Shown here: positions 10,840 through 23,644 of the stretch, piece by piece
Layout of the letters: each line of letters begins with the position of its first letter
How positions within the stretch are numbered: the first letter of the stretch is position 1
Source: Vanessa cardui
Lineage: Eukaryota > Arthropoda > Insecta > Lepidoptera > Nymphalidae
DNA: 64,000 bases
Direction of reading: 5' to 3'
Assembly: GCF_905220365.1 (NCBI RefSeq)
Contig: NC_061138.1
Coordinates: forward strand, 558,001-622,000
Notes under the pieces: model-generated
Databases searched by the model: none
Seen by the model: only the letters and a program-made list of their open reading frames with translations
Told to the model about the DNA's origin: nothing
Position numbers and translations under genes: made by a program

Positions 10840-12284
10840 CACGTTCAGTGCCAGCGACAAGCCTAGCGTGTTCATGCGAATTTCTATAGCCACGCCGCGA
10901 ACACGCTAGGCTTGTTCTAAGAATTTCAGTGATATCTTAAAAACTAGGCTAAATGATTCATTCAAACTAATTGTGTGCAATCTTCAAGCGATAAGCTACT
11001 GAGTTTTTAAGTGGCCCGTTAAAAATAATATTTTTTTTTATTTTAGAAAAAAATGTCTTTTGTAATGCCGGCGACACGCTAGGCTTGTTCACTTATTAAG
11101 GATAATCATAGATTGTCAAACTGTTTTTTCAACAAACCACATTTTATTTATGGCTTATTACCAATTTGTTGACAATTGAACTAATTTTGTTATTGTTTTC
11201 TCAAATTTGCGGAACTTTGTTACATTTTTTTTTGTATAAATATCTATTATTATAAAAATTTATACACTTTTGTAGTAAAACTATACAAGCCGTAACTCTG
11301 CCATTCCTATTTAATGACAAAGTTTATACTAAATTGTCTTACTTTGTGTTATGTTGATACTGATACTGATTATGTATTACAAGTACCTATATGTTAGTTC
11401 GATTAATCATTAACTACCACATACATACACCAAATATATAAAATTAAACACTAAATAAGGCTGATTTACCTTAAAAATGTAAACTCATGTCAACTTCAAA
11501 TTCGTGTTACAAGAATTGAAGTAATGAAACAATAAAACGAGTTTAGCTTACAAGAAGCTTGATTATTTTTTAATTATTTGTTGTATCAAGACATGTGCAC
11601 CGAATCGATATCCTATGACCTTTGAACATTTCTAGCAACTAATAAGAAAGTGAACGAAACAAGTGGGATAAAAAATGATTTTAGAAATTAATAAGTATGT
11701 ATTTGAGAAAACAAAAAAAGAAGGTGGATTTTTATGGACACTTTATGAAGCGAAATTTAAACTCTGTTTTAATTTGTATTGAAAGTTCTATTTTATTTTA
11801 TTTGATTATACCTTGCTACTTTCAAACTGACCCGCGTCCTTTGCAGGGATACAACAGTAGATAACAGGTAACAGTATATATCATTTTTTTTATTGAAATA
11901 CGAACTAAATCATAACGCGATAAAAAGTATATATCAAATTCGACACTAATATAAATATGATATGTGGGTATTAAAAAGTTTTACAACCACTGATTACATT
12001 ATGATGTTTACTTACATAAAAGCGGATTTTTGTCATAATTCCAGGATAAAACACTGACAACATTATTCTAAACACCTTAATTATTGCATAACACAAGAAA
12101 TATTAACTAACAAAGACCGTTTTAACAAAAAAATAATAATTTTTTTGTTCCTGTGCCAGTGGACACGCTACGCTTGTCCATACAATTTATCTAGCGATGC
12201 CGGGGACACGCTTAGCGTGTTCACGGCATTATGTATGCCGGCATCGCTATAAGCATAGGAAAAATTTAGGTGGCAGTGAACGTG
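10840..12284. mobile_element. piggyBac-like non-autonomous element with TTAA ends and subterminal hairpins
   Basis: It is flanked by TTAA at 10836-10839 and 12285-12288. The termini are inverted: CACGTTCAGTGCCA on the left and CACGTTCACTGCCA on the complement of the right end. The 1445-bp interior has no meaningful ORF. Five copies of a subterminal repeat (core ACACGCTAGGCTTGTTC) lie at 10856-10873 (inverted), 10899-10917, 11074-11090, 12162-12178 (variant) and in the palindrome at 12206-12222. TTAA targeting plus these ends suits the piggyBac superfamily; no transposase is present to confirm it. Confidence 0.75.
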
Positions 12285-12391
12285 TTAAGTTGCCTTATCA
12301 AGTTATTCACGCCATATATTTTTTGTTTCATTAAAAAAAAATCATTGAGGGACCGAAATAAACAATTGTTTTATAGTCAAAGATATATAAT

Positions 12392-13993
12392 TTAATAAAA
12401 TCCTTCATCGTCTGAGTGTTCAATTGTTTCCCACTCAGGTTTGACAGGCAGCAACAACAGTGGGGGCGCCTCCCCACCCCGCACTCTCAAAGCATACACT
12501 GCTGCCTCTACCTTAGCGACATTGTTGCGAGTTGTGGACATCTTACGAGCTAGCTCCTTACCCATGCAAAACAGTCCTGAAATTTATAAAAAAATATAAA
12601 TATTAACTATAGGGACAAATTTGTATGATGAAGTAAATTGATTTTATCTGTGAATTGTGGTTTAAGTCTTATTTTTTTTAGACTTATTTGGATCATATAT
12701 TATAATTGAATTTATAATCATTACTATGCTACTAAGAGAAATTTATGCATAGCTTTTGTTACTATTTTATTTATTAAATTTGTAGCTCATATGTAATCTG
12801 TTTGGTTGGATAAAATTATATGTGAATTTAAGTTTAAATTAACACAATTATGTATCTGATAAAGTCAATCTGGCCACAAAATACATTCATGTAATATGTA
12901 TTTCTATGTTTAGAAAATAGCAATACTAATATTATCATAATTATCATGAACATTTTTATAACATTTTGTATGGATAAAATGTCTATAGTACTAAAACCAA
13001 AGTTATTAATAATAATACATTTAACATACTAAATATGTTCCATTCAAAAATAGTATGTAAAAACTCCCCATATATTTATATTAGTAGTTAAATATAAAAA
13101 TAAATGATTGTATACCTAAATACCCAGTATACAGATCTCTAACGACCTGACAAGCATGAAAGCAAGCCTGGCTTTCACCACTTGATATTGAATTGATGGC
13201 TTTCCTCATCAACTCCCCAGTGAGATCTGCAATGCCTAGCATGTAGTCAGTTTGAGTTAATAATGTGACCACAATCCTCTCATCTTCATCTCCTTCTTTT
13301 ATCGAATACTGAAATTCCTTTTGTACTTCTGACCATGTGATAATTACTTTGCTCTCCATTAATGAGCAGAATGTCCTAGCTTCGATAAATTCTTGTAACC
13401 CAGCTGTGACTGCTCGGGAATGCAAGTAAGCTGGTATATTTTCAAGCTCAAGACCAATACTCCTTATTGGTCCTTTGGTGAGCTTATCAAGCCGTTCCTT
13501 TGCTTCTTTAACAGCTTTTTCTGCAGCTTCTTCACTAAAGTAGTAAAAAAGATAAATTAATATTTGAAATTTGTGTAGTTTTCATTATAATTTTTATGAA
13601 AAAAAAGAAAGATTTAAATAGAAATAGTTGATTAAAGTTCGAACTCATTGTTAAAAGAGTAAATATTAAATAATAAAAACCTACGTAATAGCAGAATGTA
13701 AGAGGAATATTATTCTCTTGCTTTCAATGGTTATATCCCTAGAGAGTTTAACCAGTCTCTCATGTCTGTCTTGACGTTCATTAAGTTTCAAAGCTGCTTC
13801 TTTAAACATCGCCAAAACCGGACTATCTGCTGGCAAAGATATAGCAGTCTCTTTTGCTACATTGGATAATGTTGTTTGGGAATGCCTTTGCCGGTTGCCA
13901 CGATATTTACCTACAAAAACGTGTTATTTAGTACAAACACAAATTAAATATGTATATACAATTCAGAGTGGCCGATCTACCTCGTCCAGACAT
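12392..13993 (-). CDS. Tsnax: Translin-associated factor X (TRAX), C3PO subunit
   Basis: TRAX partners with Translin in the C3PO endoribonuclease, which clears passenger strands during RISC loading and trims RNAs. Four exons on the minus strand: 13993-13981, 13910-13685, 13534-13116 and 12576-12392, in phase, 280 residues (human TRAX is 290). Recognisable segments are LVKLSRDITIESKRIIFLLH near residue 60, the GLQEFIEA helix near 126-131 and IADLTGELMRKAINS near 180. The Glu residues of the second and the Asp of the third match the acidic catalytic positions of the family, so the nuclease site looks intact. The last exon carries the KVEAAVYALRVRGGE helix. The start gives MSGRGKYRGN, a basic N-terminus. 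Divergent from ARPC1 and convergent with APLF. The piggyBac-like element ends only 108 bp past the stop codon, so the 3' UTR is short or enters the element. Confidence 0.92.
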
Positions 13994-14927
13994 GGTTTAA
14001 ATTATTATTTATATAATTTGCTTTATTTGCCTTTAATCGCAATATTAGAAACTCTTAAAGTATTATTTATTTACTTGAGCAACTATTTACAGTATTTACT
14101 ACATGTATTATGTATATAGATAAATAACAATAATCTAACTGACATTGACAATTAGCTTGTCAGTGCTCTCTACGCATAGACAATCATTATAAATTTTAAT
14201 AATTCCCCTGAATGTGCATGTGAATTACTGGCTCACTTAGTCTTAGAAACGTAATAACCTTGTTATTTATCGACGTGGCTACGGGCATATCTACGTGTAC
14301 ATAATTCATACCTACCACCATTAAATGGTTGACACCATTGTGACAAATGATCAGCGCAATCGGATAATCTATTTTAGTTAATACAAGCTAGTTAATAAAT
14401 ATTAATATTTTCTAGTCACTGATCAATACCAATTTCAATAAAAGTAATTTAATTTTGAAAATGACTCAAATAAATTGAATTAAATTTACATTTTTTATAA
14501 CTCATAGAGTTAAGCTCAAACCGCTCCTTTGAAGTAACTCCTACTTGACATTTTATAAAAAAATTAAGATACTTCAGGTTCTGTTAAAAAGTTGTCACTT
14601 GTCAGTTTCTTGTTGCTGGTGGTCGGTATTCCGTTTACTATTTACAAAAAATATTAATAATTATAATACTTTGAGATTTGATTTTATTAATACTTGTTCA
14701 TTATTTGTAAAAGAAATTCGTGTTGACTGCCCAGAGTCCGCGAATTTCGAGTAATTTCTTTTTACTTTCAACATCTGATTTATCGGGTAAGCATTATACT
14801 TAGCGAATTAAATTACGTGTAAACTAGAAATTCATATCAGATTCACTGATCCATATCTTTTTTTCTTTCATTCTTTGCTTATTATAGACTATAAAACTTT
14901 TTATTGTAAATATTTTAGGTTTCCATC
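13994..14927. promoter_or_regulatory. Divergent promoter interval, TSNAX / ARPC1
   Basis: 934 bp between the two start codons. On the plus strand the sequence just before the ARPC1 ATG is a splice acceptor (TATTTTAG|GTTTCC, exon start about 14919). This implies a non-coding first exon of ARPC1, probably ending at the donor GGGTAAGC near 14785. No repeat is recognised here. Confidence 0.55.
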
Positions 14928-16129
14928 ATGTCTCAAACCCTCACTTTCGGTGACTCATGCGCTCCGATAACATGTCATGCTTGGAATAAGGATAGAAACC
15001 GTGAGTATTGACTGTTTCCATCATGTCAAACAGCTATCGCTTCTTAATGACTAATATGAATTTAATATATATTTCTCTATTTGCAGAAATAGCTTTCTCG
15101 CCTAACAACAATGAAGTCCACATATACCAGAAAGAAGGAAGTGAGTGGAAGCAGACAGATAATCTTGTCGAGCATGATATGAGAGTGATGGGTATAGATT
15201 GGGCTCCTAACACCAATAGAATTGTTACTTGCTCTGTTGACCGTAATGCTTATGTTTGGACTCAAGGAGATGATGGAAAGTGGACGACAACTCTCGTTTT
15301 ATTGCGTATTAACCGCGCCGCTACTTGCGTCAAGTGGTCTCCGATGGAAAATAAGTTTGCCGTAGGGTCGGGGGCACGATTGATCTCCATCTGCTACTTT
15401 GAGAAAGAGAATAACTGGTGGGTATCCAAGCATATCAAAAAACCTATTCGCTCCACTGTGACTACTCTGGACTGGCATCCAAATAATATCCTTCTAGTGG
15501 CTGGATCTACCGATTTTAAGGTCAGGGTATTCTCGGCTTATATTAAGGATATTGAAGACCAACCTGGACCAAATGTTTGGGGTTCCAAACTTCCATTGGG
15601 TCAGCTTTTAGCCGAGTTCCCTTCAGCTGGAAGTGGTTGGGTGCACAGTGTGTCTTTTTCGGCTGATGGTAATAAAGTGGCCTGGGTGGGACATGATAGT
15701 TCCATCAATGTTGCTGATGCTACTCAAGGCAAAACTGTAATTAAACTCAAGACTGAATACTTGCCATTCTTGGGGTGTATTTGGATATCTAATAATACTC
15801 TCATTGTGGCAGGACATAGCTGCATTCCTTTACTTTACTGCCATGAAGGCGATGAAATTAAATTTGTTGCCAAATTAGACAATACTCAGAGAAAAGAGTC
15901 GGGAGGTTTGTCTGCCATGAAGAAGTTCCAATCGCTTGATCGTCAAGCTCGTATTGAGACAAGTGACACATATTTGGATTCTATCCACCAAAATGCTATC
16001 ACTTGCATTAATCTTTACAAAGGAACTAAGGCAGATGCTGTCAAGTTTAGTACTTCAGGACTAGATGGTCAGCTAGTCATTTGGGACCTCAGGTCTATCG
16101 AGTCGCTTGAGGATCTGAGGATTCACTAA
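14928..16129 (+). CDS. Arpc1: Arp2/3 complex subunit 1 (ARPC1, p41; WD40 propeller)
   Basis: Propeller subunit of the Arp2/3 complex, which nucleates branched actin filaments in the cytoplasm. Two coding exons: 14928-15000 and 15087-16129, joined in phase across an 86-bp intron, giving 371 residues, the usual length. The N-terminus MSQTLTFGDSCAPITCHAWN runs into IAFSPNNNEVHIYQ, followed by WD-type repeats: DWAPNTNRIVTCSVDRNAYVW, CVKWSPMENKFAVGSG, TLDWHPNNILLVAGSTDFKVRVF, VSFSADGNKVAWVGHD and, at the C-terminus, STSGLDGQLVIWDLR. Nearly all the protein is in one exon. An in-frame reading of the intron upstream to 15008 exists but is not coding, since the splice and the family N-terminus are clear. 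AATAAA lies at 16355-16360. Tail-to-tail with the BIG gene. Confidence 0.95.
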
Positions 16130-16711
16130 AAGAAAACGCATAAGCTAAATGTATCATTTTATTTATTTTATAAGTGATAATATAATCAGTTTGCTTTTGA
16201 GTTCTGAAATCACTCAATTAGAAAATGAAAAGGCATGGAAAGCTGTGAAATACATCACAATCACAGTTTGATCAGTCTAGCAAGAAAGAAAACACAAAGC
16301 GATCTGTGGTGAGTGAATTCAGCTCCCCATATTGTAAAAACCTCAAATATACAGAATAAACTATAATAGTTACAACATCTATGATTTTTATTATACAATT
16401 TAAATTTTAACTTTGATAATCAAATAATTTATATAAATTAGACAATAAGACTACTACACTCTATGTATAATAGATCACTTTTAATACTACTGAAGTACTG
16501 ATGCTGTCATAACATTAAAAATTTATGAAATTAACAAATGTTTTTTATTCATCGACAGACATACCTCCTCCTAGGGACTTTAGCTTATAACAGATTATTG
16601 TATATTTTCCCGTAGAGGTCGGCTCGTCTTTATAAATAGTTATATTAACATCAAAGTCATACTTTAACCTACTAAACTATAAGGCCATTTCGTTTGTAAA
16701 TAATAAGCAAT
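16130..16711. other. Convergent 3' UTR interval, ARPC1 and BIG
   Basis: ARPC1 ends from the left with AATAAA at 16355-16360. BIG ends from the right with AATAAA on the minus strand (complement of 16544-16549). The two predicted 3' ends are about 180 bp apart, so little overlap is expected. No other feature was seen. Confidence 0.6.
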
Positions 16712-19700
16712 TTATTGCGTGTTAGAGATAATATTGAAAACTGGTCCGATGCGAATGAATACTCGTCTGAGCACCGACCGCAGCTCCGGCTTGAGGTCGA
16801 AGCAAGTTATTTCACAGAGCACTGGGTAGTAGCTCGATACGTGCGCCGCAAACTGCAAATGAGAAAGTACATTTATTTCCCCTGAGACAACAAAACTACA
16901 CCAACCTATAAATTTCCCACTGCCGGGCTAAGGCCTCCTCTCCCTATGAGGAGAAGGTTTGGAACATATGTGGGTTGGTGAAATACAAATGTGGCAGAAT
17001 TTCTATGGAATTAGACACTCAGTTTTCCTCGACGATGTTTTCCTTTATCGTCGAGAACGAGATGAATTATAAACATAAATAAAGCAAATCATCGGTTAAG
17101 ATGCGTGCGTTCTAGTGGCTGGGCCATCTCGCCTCTTGAGATTAACAATAAAGTTAAGTTGGTAAGCTGGGCTGAGGGTTTCCAATAGTTTCGAAACTAT
17201 TTCAAGCTAATACTTGTGCAGTACATGATATATTTTTATCATTATTGTTTCTGAAGAATCCTTCACTTATCTAATCTATTAGGTACAGCAACATTTTCTA
17301 TTCTCATAACTTCCTTTTATTCTACCAATTATAATATTGTATTAAAATAAATGAAATCAAATAAGGCATTTTAATACCCACGCGAAATGTATAATTCATG
17401 TTATTATCTAATTTGGAATCAGACGTTACAGATTTTATATGTTTATTCATTTATTATATGACAACGAAATTTGAGATTTCTTGAGTTTATGAAATAACAT
17501 TGCAAATATTATTGGAATGCTTATCATAGGATTAGCAAAATGATTCATGTATAGAATATCAACATCATTTACAATATTGATAGTACACGTTCAACGTACT
17601 GATCACATAACGTGTAAAAAAGGAACTATTATAACTACATTTTTAAATTTAATCTGAAGTATACACTTCGTTGTAGTTACGGTAAAGTATTTAATGATAT
17701 CCTGTATCATCTTATCAGTACACAACATGTAGATATGATAATAATCGTTAGCTACGATTTTAATTTATGGAGCGTCGGTTTTATACAAACAGTTAGATGA
17801 TCTATCCTTATAGAATAATAAATAGTTTCGTTCGTTTGCGGTTGAAATCGAGTAGACTATTATATGTTATTCAATGAACCGATGCCGTAACCGGCAGCTT
17901 TGTTTACAACTGTTTGTTAGGAATTTGTTATTAAATTTTTTGTAAGCATATGATGTCATACGTGTTTACTATTTATATATAATAGTCATTGTATTTATTT
18001 GAGACAACGAAAAGATAAACTATCAAATGTTCTAACAAACTATTTTTACAATGTCAATAAGTAACAACTTCCCTGCCCATACAGGACACAATAGTAAAAC
18101 AATCACCATGACCATAATCAAATGTTACTCACGGGAAATGGTTAGAAATGTTTCTTTCGTACGTATTACTCGATGTCCCACACTTGTTCAAATATGAAAT
18201 TAAAATTAAATAATATAAAAAAACTTACTCGTTCATCGGGCATCTTGAGTATTCTTGTAAGAATGAGAAGAAGTATCGATGTCCACGCGTCTCTGTGAGC
18301 TTCATTCGTCAACGAACCAAAGTATTCGAGTGCTTCACAAGAAATAGTTATTAGGCTTTTTTGTACAGCCGGCCAGTGACTTCTACGCGCTTCGTCGCTG
18401 TACATCTTGAACAATATTCGCAGCACACAAGCAAGTGACTGGGTCTCCTGTTTCAGCATGTTAGGTTTGACAGAGCCCTTGAAATTCGCCTTCCAAAGTA
18501 CATTTCTTTGCGCGTTATTCGTGTTAAAGGTTTTAGCGAATCGATGACTGCACATAAGACATTCAACGAGTCGTAGTAAATGCGGTGAGCTAAGTAATCT
18601 GTACATGCCTTGTTCTTCACGTTGACATTCCTGTTCAGTCCCTGGAGTGCCACCGGTCAATTCGGCAGCAGCCAGTGCCAATGTTTCAGCATCTTCCTTC
18701 CTTGAAGTAGCAGGATAAAATACGATATTATCAATTGTTTGTATAAGTTCCAACTGCACTACACACTTGATGAGAAGACTGTTAAAAATCCGGTTCGATG
18801 ATTTCACCTCATCTCCTCCTTGCGGCTTCTTTAATATACCATGACGCACTTGAGGTGCTTCACCGTCTTCACCCTCTTCAGGTTTCCATGTAAGTAATGT
18901 TGTAGGCAAAGTGCTGTTAAATATATCTAGCATTATCTGACAAGTCTTGTTCCAGGTTTCTTCGTCGTATTTCGTTCCATTCGATATGACTAGATTTTCC
19001 AAACAATTAGTTCCCGATCTCGCCAGCTGCTCGTTGTCTTGCTGTACACACCAATGTAACTGTGCATAGAGTTGTTCGAGTAAAAGCGAACCAAGAATGT
19101 CAAAATACTGCGTGAAGACATCGACGATAGCATACAACGCGTGATTGCAAGTTGTAGTCATCCATTCGTTTTTCTCTAACTGATGTTCAGGTAACTTCAT
19201 ATTGTCAAATATTCTAAACAAAATATTAAATAGATCTCTCCACCAATGAGGACGGAATGATTCACCGTGTGTCTTAATAATCTCGAAGAGGACAGTTAAT
19301 CCTCTAGTGCGGACGTCAAGTTTGCAACGGCTGACGACACATGACAGCGAAAAGAGAAGGGGGAACCATCCACGCAGCCACACCCTGTCGACCTCGGGTG
19401 CACCTTGTTCTCCTTCGAGCCCGGCGTGTTCAGCAAACAGCTGTGGAGATGTTCCCACCGCTGACGCACAGGATCTGACTAGCCTTATAGCTTCCATGGA
19501 CGTATCTGGGAATTTAGCATTGCAAGCAAATTCAGACAAACATTTTACCGCATCTTGGAAGGAATCTATCATAGCGGGGAACTGTTTTTCATACAGTTCT
19601 GTAATAATTTTGCCCGTAGTTTGGAATGCTAAGTCAACGATTGCTTCATCTTGGTCACTTGCTGCCAAATGAAATACTGAAAAAATGTTTTTCCAACCAG

Positions 19701-22700
19701 ATTTTATGTTCGGCGCCTGCGAGTTGACCATTTGAGCGATGCATCTAACAACCATGTCTCTTATTGTCGGCGAGCTATTCTTCTTCATGATGTGTTCAAA
19801 TGGTCTCAAAAAATCTTTTTGGAACTTGAAATTAGCAAATTCGCCCTTTTCTATGAATTTCATGGATAATTGCCTCAAAGAATCCACAGCGAAAAATGAT
19901 ATATCTTCATTGGCACTGCAGCCTACTTTATTAAAGTGGTCACCTAGCACTTGCCATATCCTAGACCACTGCAGCCTAATTCTGCCCATATTGTAATAGG
20001 AAATTTCAACGATTTTTTGAAGAGAGAACATTCGAGGATTTGTTGGATGACTTAATTCATCTAATGATACTTGACAGAGAGCTTTGACGAAATCGACAAT
20101 TGCATTACCGTCAAGTCTTGTGGATCCTGTGAATATTCTATCTACGGCCACAACTACACTCTGTGAGCTTGTTTCGCCTATATGCTCCTTCACACTTGGA
20201 TCCAACGTCATGAGACTGAATTTCAAAGAGTCAGGTTGAGGTTTGATTCCTGATCCAGACAAGAATTGTGGTCTTACTCCTGTACCAATAAGTTGTGCCA
20301 ACTCTAATTGCGAAATGCATTTCACTACGTCGAACCAGCTATAGCCTAAATAATTACCGTCAGTGTGTGCAACAGTTATCAGGGTTTTGATTGTGTCAAT
20401 ATTTTTTGCTTTCATTTCAGTAATAGGTGAATTAGCTGTTAGCAAAGTGAAGCGGGCTAGTGCTTGAACATATGCATCTCTTTCGAGTGACATATGGAAA
20501 ATACAGGCTATTCGAATAGCGCATCGTATGCCATCTAAGCATAATGAAGCAATTTCTGGATCATCACAATCTTGGAGACCGACAGAGAAAGCCGCAAGGA
20601 AAGGTGTCCAGGCCATTTTAAACATAGGTCGCACGTGTTCAACATGTTTAGCTGTAGTAAAATGAGTTTGTACGTGAGAAACAGACTCCATTAAATTCTT
20701 AGCTGCGGTTGATATTTGCTCCATTTCCATATTCCATATCAGTTTACGTTTTTTCTCGTTAGAGATCATATGTTTACCAGGCTTATTCGTGTTTTTCATT
20801 TTAATCTCATGACCTGCTATTTCATCATAAATCTGAGATAAATACTCACGCGGCAAGTCGTTATTGTCGCTTATACCACTGTTCAGTTTAATGTATTGTT
20901 CCTTTGTCATTTTAGTTTTTACTTGTGGTGAGTGCAGATCTGTTGTTAGCATTATAATGGAAAACGCTAATACATAGACGGTATCAGCACTCATAAATAA
21001 TGTATTAGTAAGATTGCATTCACAATAACGAGCAGCGAATTTTTCCATCAATCTGTCAATTTTTTGAGCTTCACCAGGCAGTCTAAAGCCTTCTAAGAAA
21101 TGCCGTAATGCAGCAACAATATCCATATTAGAAAATTTCATCGAATCAACATACGCATACATTACTTCTTTGGAATGATCATCATTTTCACCTAAATACT
21201 CACCAATAAATATTTTATCCAACCTTTCATCAGTTAATAGCCACTCAGCTATTTCTTTAGTTGATGTTCCAAGTAAGCCTTGCTCTTGTAGAAACGAAAC
21301 TCCTTTTTTCGGTTTTCTATTGAAGAGCTCGATTCCAGTTTCCCAAACTTCTTTTTGCTGTTTCAAAACTTCAAACTGCTCTGGTGAATCCAGGGTTTCC
21401 CTATTCCCAATATTGCTGGATCCCGTAGAAACCAAACTAAGGCTTGACCCACCATGTGATTTAATGCTTTGACGATCTGTATCCTCTTTTATTGGTCGTT
21501 CTCCTAATGTAGTTTGCATATTAGGATTGATGTATAATTCTTTACTCCACTCTACCATGCATTTTAATATGGAGACAAGACATTCTAGTCCTCGAATTCG
21601 CATAGATTTTTCTTGATTAGGTGTCGCTCCAAGTTCCAAAGCCTGTCTTCCTTGAGCTATCTTAGAAACATCATTAACAAGCCTTTGAAAAAGATTAGCA
21701 GCTGATAAATCACAATCATAGTTGACATAAATATCAACTACACTTTGGGCATCACCACATATTCTTGTCAGAGCTTGAATCACCATCCATTTATGTTCAA
21801 ATGATGAGCTAGTGGTTTCCAAAATGTTCATGAAAATTTCTTTAAAGAATACTTCAATTTGCTTTTTTAAATGAACTTTAAAGTTTTGTAGCAAGGCCAA
21901 GAAGATTGCTAGGGAGAGTTCAAATACTTCAGGTACAGAACTGACTCCATTTTTAGATAAAGCAACACATAGATATTGCTTTATTGCAGTTATAAACATC
22001 TCATTATTTCTAAAAACAGGACCAGCGTTTTGCAGTATGGATAGAAGTAAATGTAAGGAGAGAATTTTGGATCTCAATTCATGTGATTTTGGGTCAGGAG
22101 TACCATCAGGTAAAGGTTTCATTGAAAGTTTGCATAATGCCCTAAAAACAAGAAAAGCATCCTTTTGTAAAACATGTGTGAACTTAGCTGTCACTGAATT
22201 ATCATTTTCTGATGCAACATCAACACTTTCTTGTGATGGAATCCTCGTCATTGTTGATTCAATATTAATTTGACCGTTGCTCTCTTGAGAAACACTGCCA
22301 CTATCTTGTGAATCTGATGGATTTTCATTATTGTCTGGACCATTTTGGCTATGTTCTTCTGAAGTTTTCTTAGTAGCAATTGTAACTGCATTATCAATAA
22401 CAGAGTCAACTATTTGCTGAGCTATAATTTTTGCTTCTAACACCTCATCTACTACTTCAGTTACTGGTGTTACTTCCTTACTTTCTTCGTGGACTTGATT
22501 GGCTGTTTCCTCCATTATTACATTTCCATTAGGTATTTTATGGTAACTATCACAAATAGGATTAGAGCTGTTTGCTTCTGATTCTAAAGCCTGGTTTTCC
22601 ATTTTGGTAAAAATAACATTTAACATTTGAGTTAGAGTAGCTCGTGCAGTTGTTTGATTAATAAGATTCTTACTTGCCAAATAAATGTTATAACAGGTTC

Positions 22701-23644
22701 TAACAGCCAAGAGCACTGTACCTTCATGCACTTCAACATGTTGGCTAGTTATCACAGTTAGGAGGGCTTTGATTATTTGAAGTTGGACACCTTCGTCTGT
22801 TTGAGGGCCATTGAAACAACTGCAAATGGTTTCGACTATTCTATCAATTAAGAGTTTGCGAGGTGTGGTTGAATCAGGAATGTTACCAGTGAGATGACCA
22901 TAAGCAATAAGTTTCTGGAGGCAATCCAGAGCTGTTACAACTATACGAGATGCTTTGCTTTGGCAAGCCAATTCAAAGGGAAGGAAATATTTTTCTGCGG
23001 TAATAATGTTGGAAGCGTCATTTTTTGGTAAAGGGAGTGTGCCAGATGTTGGGCTTTCAGGTGATTCAACTTGACCCCCATTTTTCAATTCAGCTTTTAT
23101 ATCCTCTGTAACAAATTACCCACAATGTTAATTTCACATATCATCAAAATATCAAAATGCATATTTAATTTATTGCAACATATGCAAATATCCTTGCTTT
23201 CTAGTTGAGTTTAAATTTTACTAATTGGCCATAAAATTATACACTTCAAGTTACTACTTCAGATAAAATAATGTCATGCTTGATTGAGACCATCAACTCA
23301 TTTATTGTTAATTATTATTCTCTACCAATTATTATGCAAAGCAACATGATAATACAAAGTAGGTATCCCCACTACAAGTCTTCAAGGTCAAAACCCAGTC
23401 ACCATTTCATGTGATCTTTTAACGATTTTAGCGGTTCCAGATGTAACTTAATTAGTGAAGTTATACAAATTAAATGTCACAATATTATACTATATTGGAT
23501 ATATCAAAATGGAGCCTTACCTAAAGCAACTTCGCACGACTTTTTCAATTGACTGTGATAGGATCTCTTGATGTCCTTATCGGCTAGTATCTTTTCCAAA
23601 GCTCTGACTATAAACATTTCTTTAGTTTTAAGATTGGTTTGCAT
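16712..23644 (-). CDS. Sec71: Brefeldin A-inhibited guanine nucleotide exchange factor (BIG1/2, Sec71)
   Basis: Large ARF-GEF that loads GTP on class I ARFs at the trans-Golgi and endosomes. Three exons on the minus strand: 23644-23521, 23105-18229 and 16852-16712, in phase, 1713 residues (vertebrate BIG1/2 about 1800). Domains in order: DCB near residues 60-230; an acidic Ser/Thr-rich linker; HUS box near 480-520 (NYDCDLSAANLFQRLV); Sec7 catalytic domain near 620-810 with the FRLPGEAQKIDRLME loop, whose Glu (about 717) is the catalytic glutamic finger; and HDS repeats to the end. The last exon ends DLKPELRSVLRRVFIRIGPVF, the family C-terminal motif, then a short ISNTQ. The middle exon holds about 95% of the coding sequence. 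The reading past the donor at 18229 down to 18166 is intronic. Intron 2 (16853-18228) contains a SINE. Confidence 0.95.
16901..17142 (-). repeat. Metulj-like tRNA-derived SINE, copy 1 (BIG intron 2)
   Basis: On the minus strand the head reads GAGATGGCCCAGCCACTAGA, the A-box region of the family, followed by the degraded middle and the 3' segment that ends in a GGGAAATTT variant. The expected B-box segment is missing, so the head is internally deleted. The other intronic sequence (17143-18228) shows nothing recognisable. Confidence 0.8.

Noticed and set aside
15008..15086. In-frame N-terminal extension of the main ARPC1 exon
   Set aside because: It is the short intron; the upstream exon supplies the conserved family N-terminus with matching splice sites.
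19307..22273. Plus-strand ORFs inside the BIG gene
   Set aside because: Antisense shadows of a clearly coding 4.9-kb exon.
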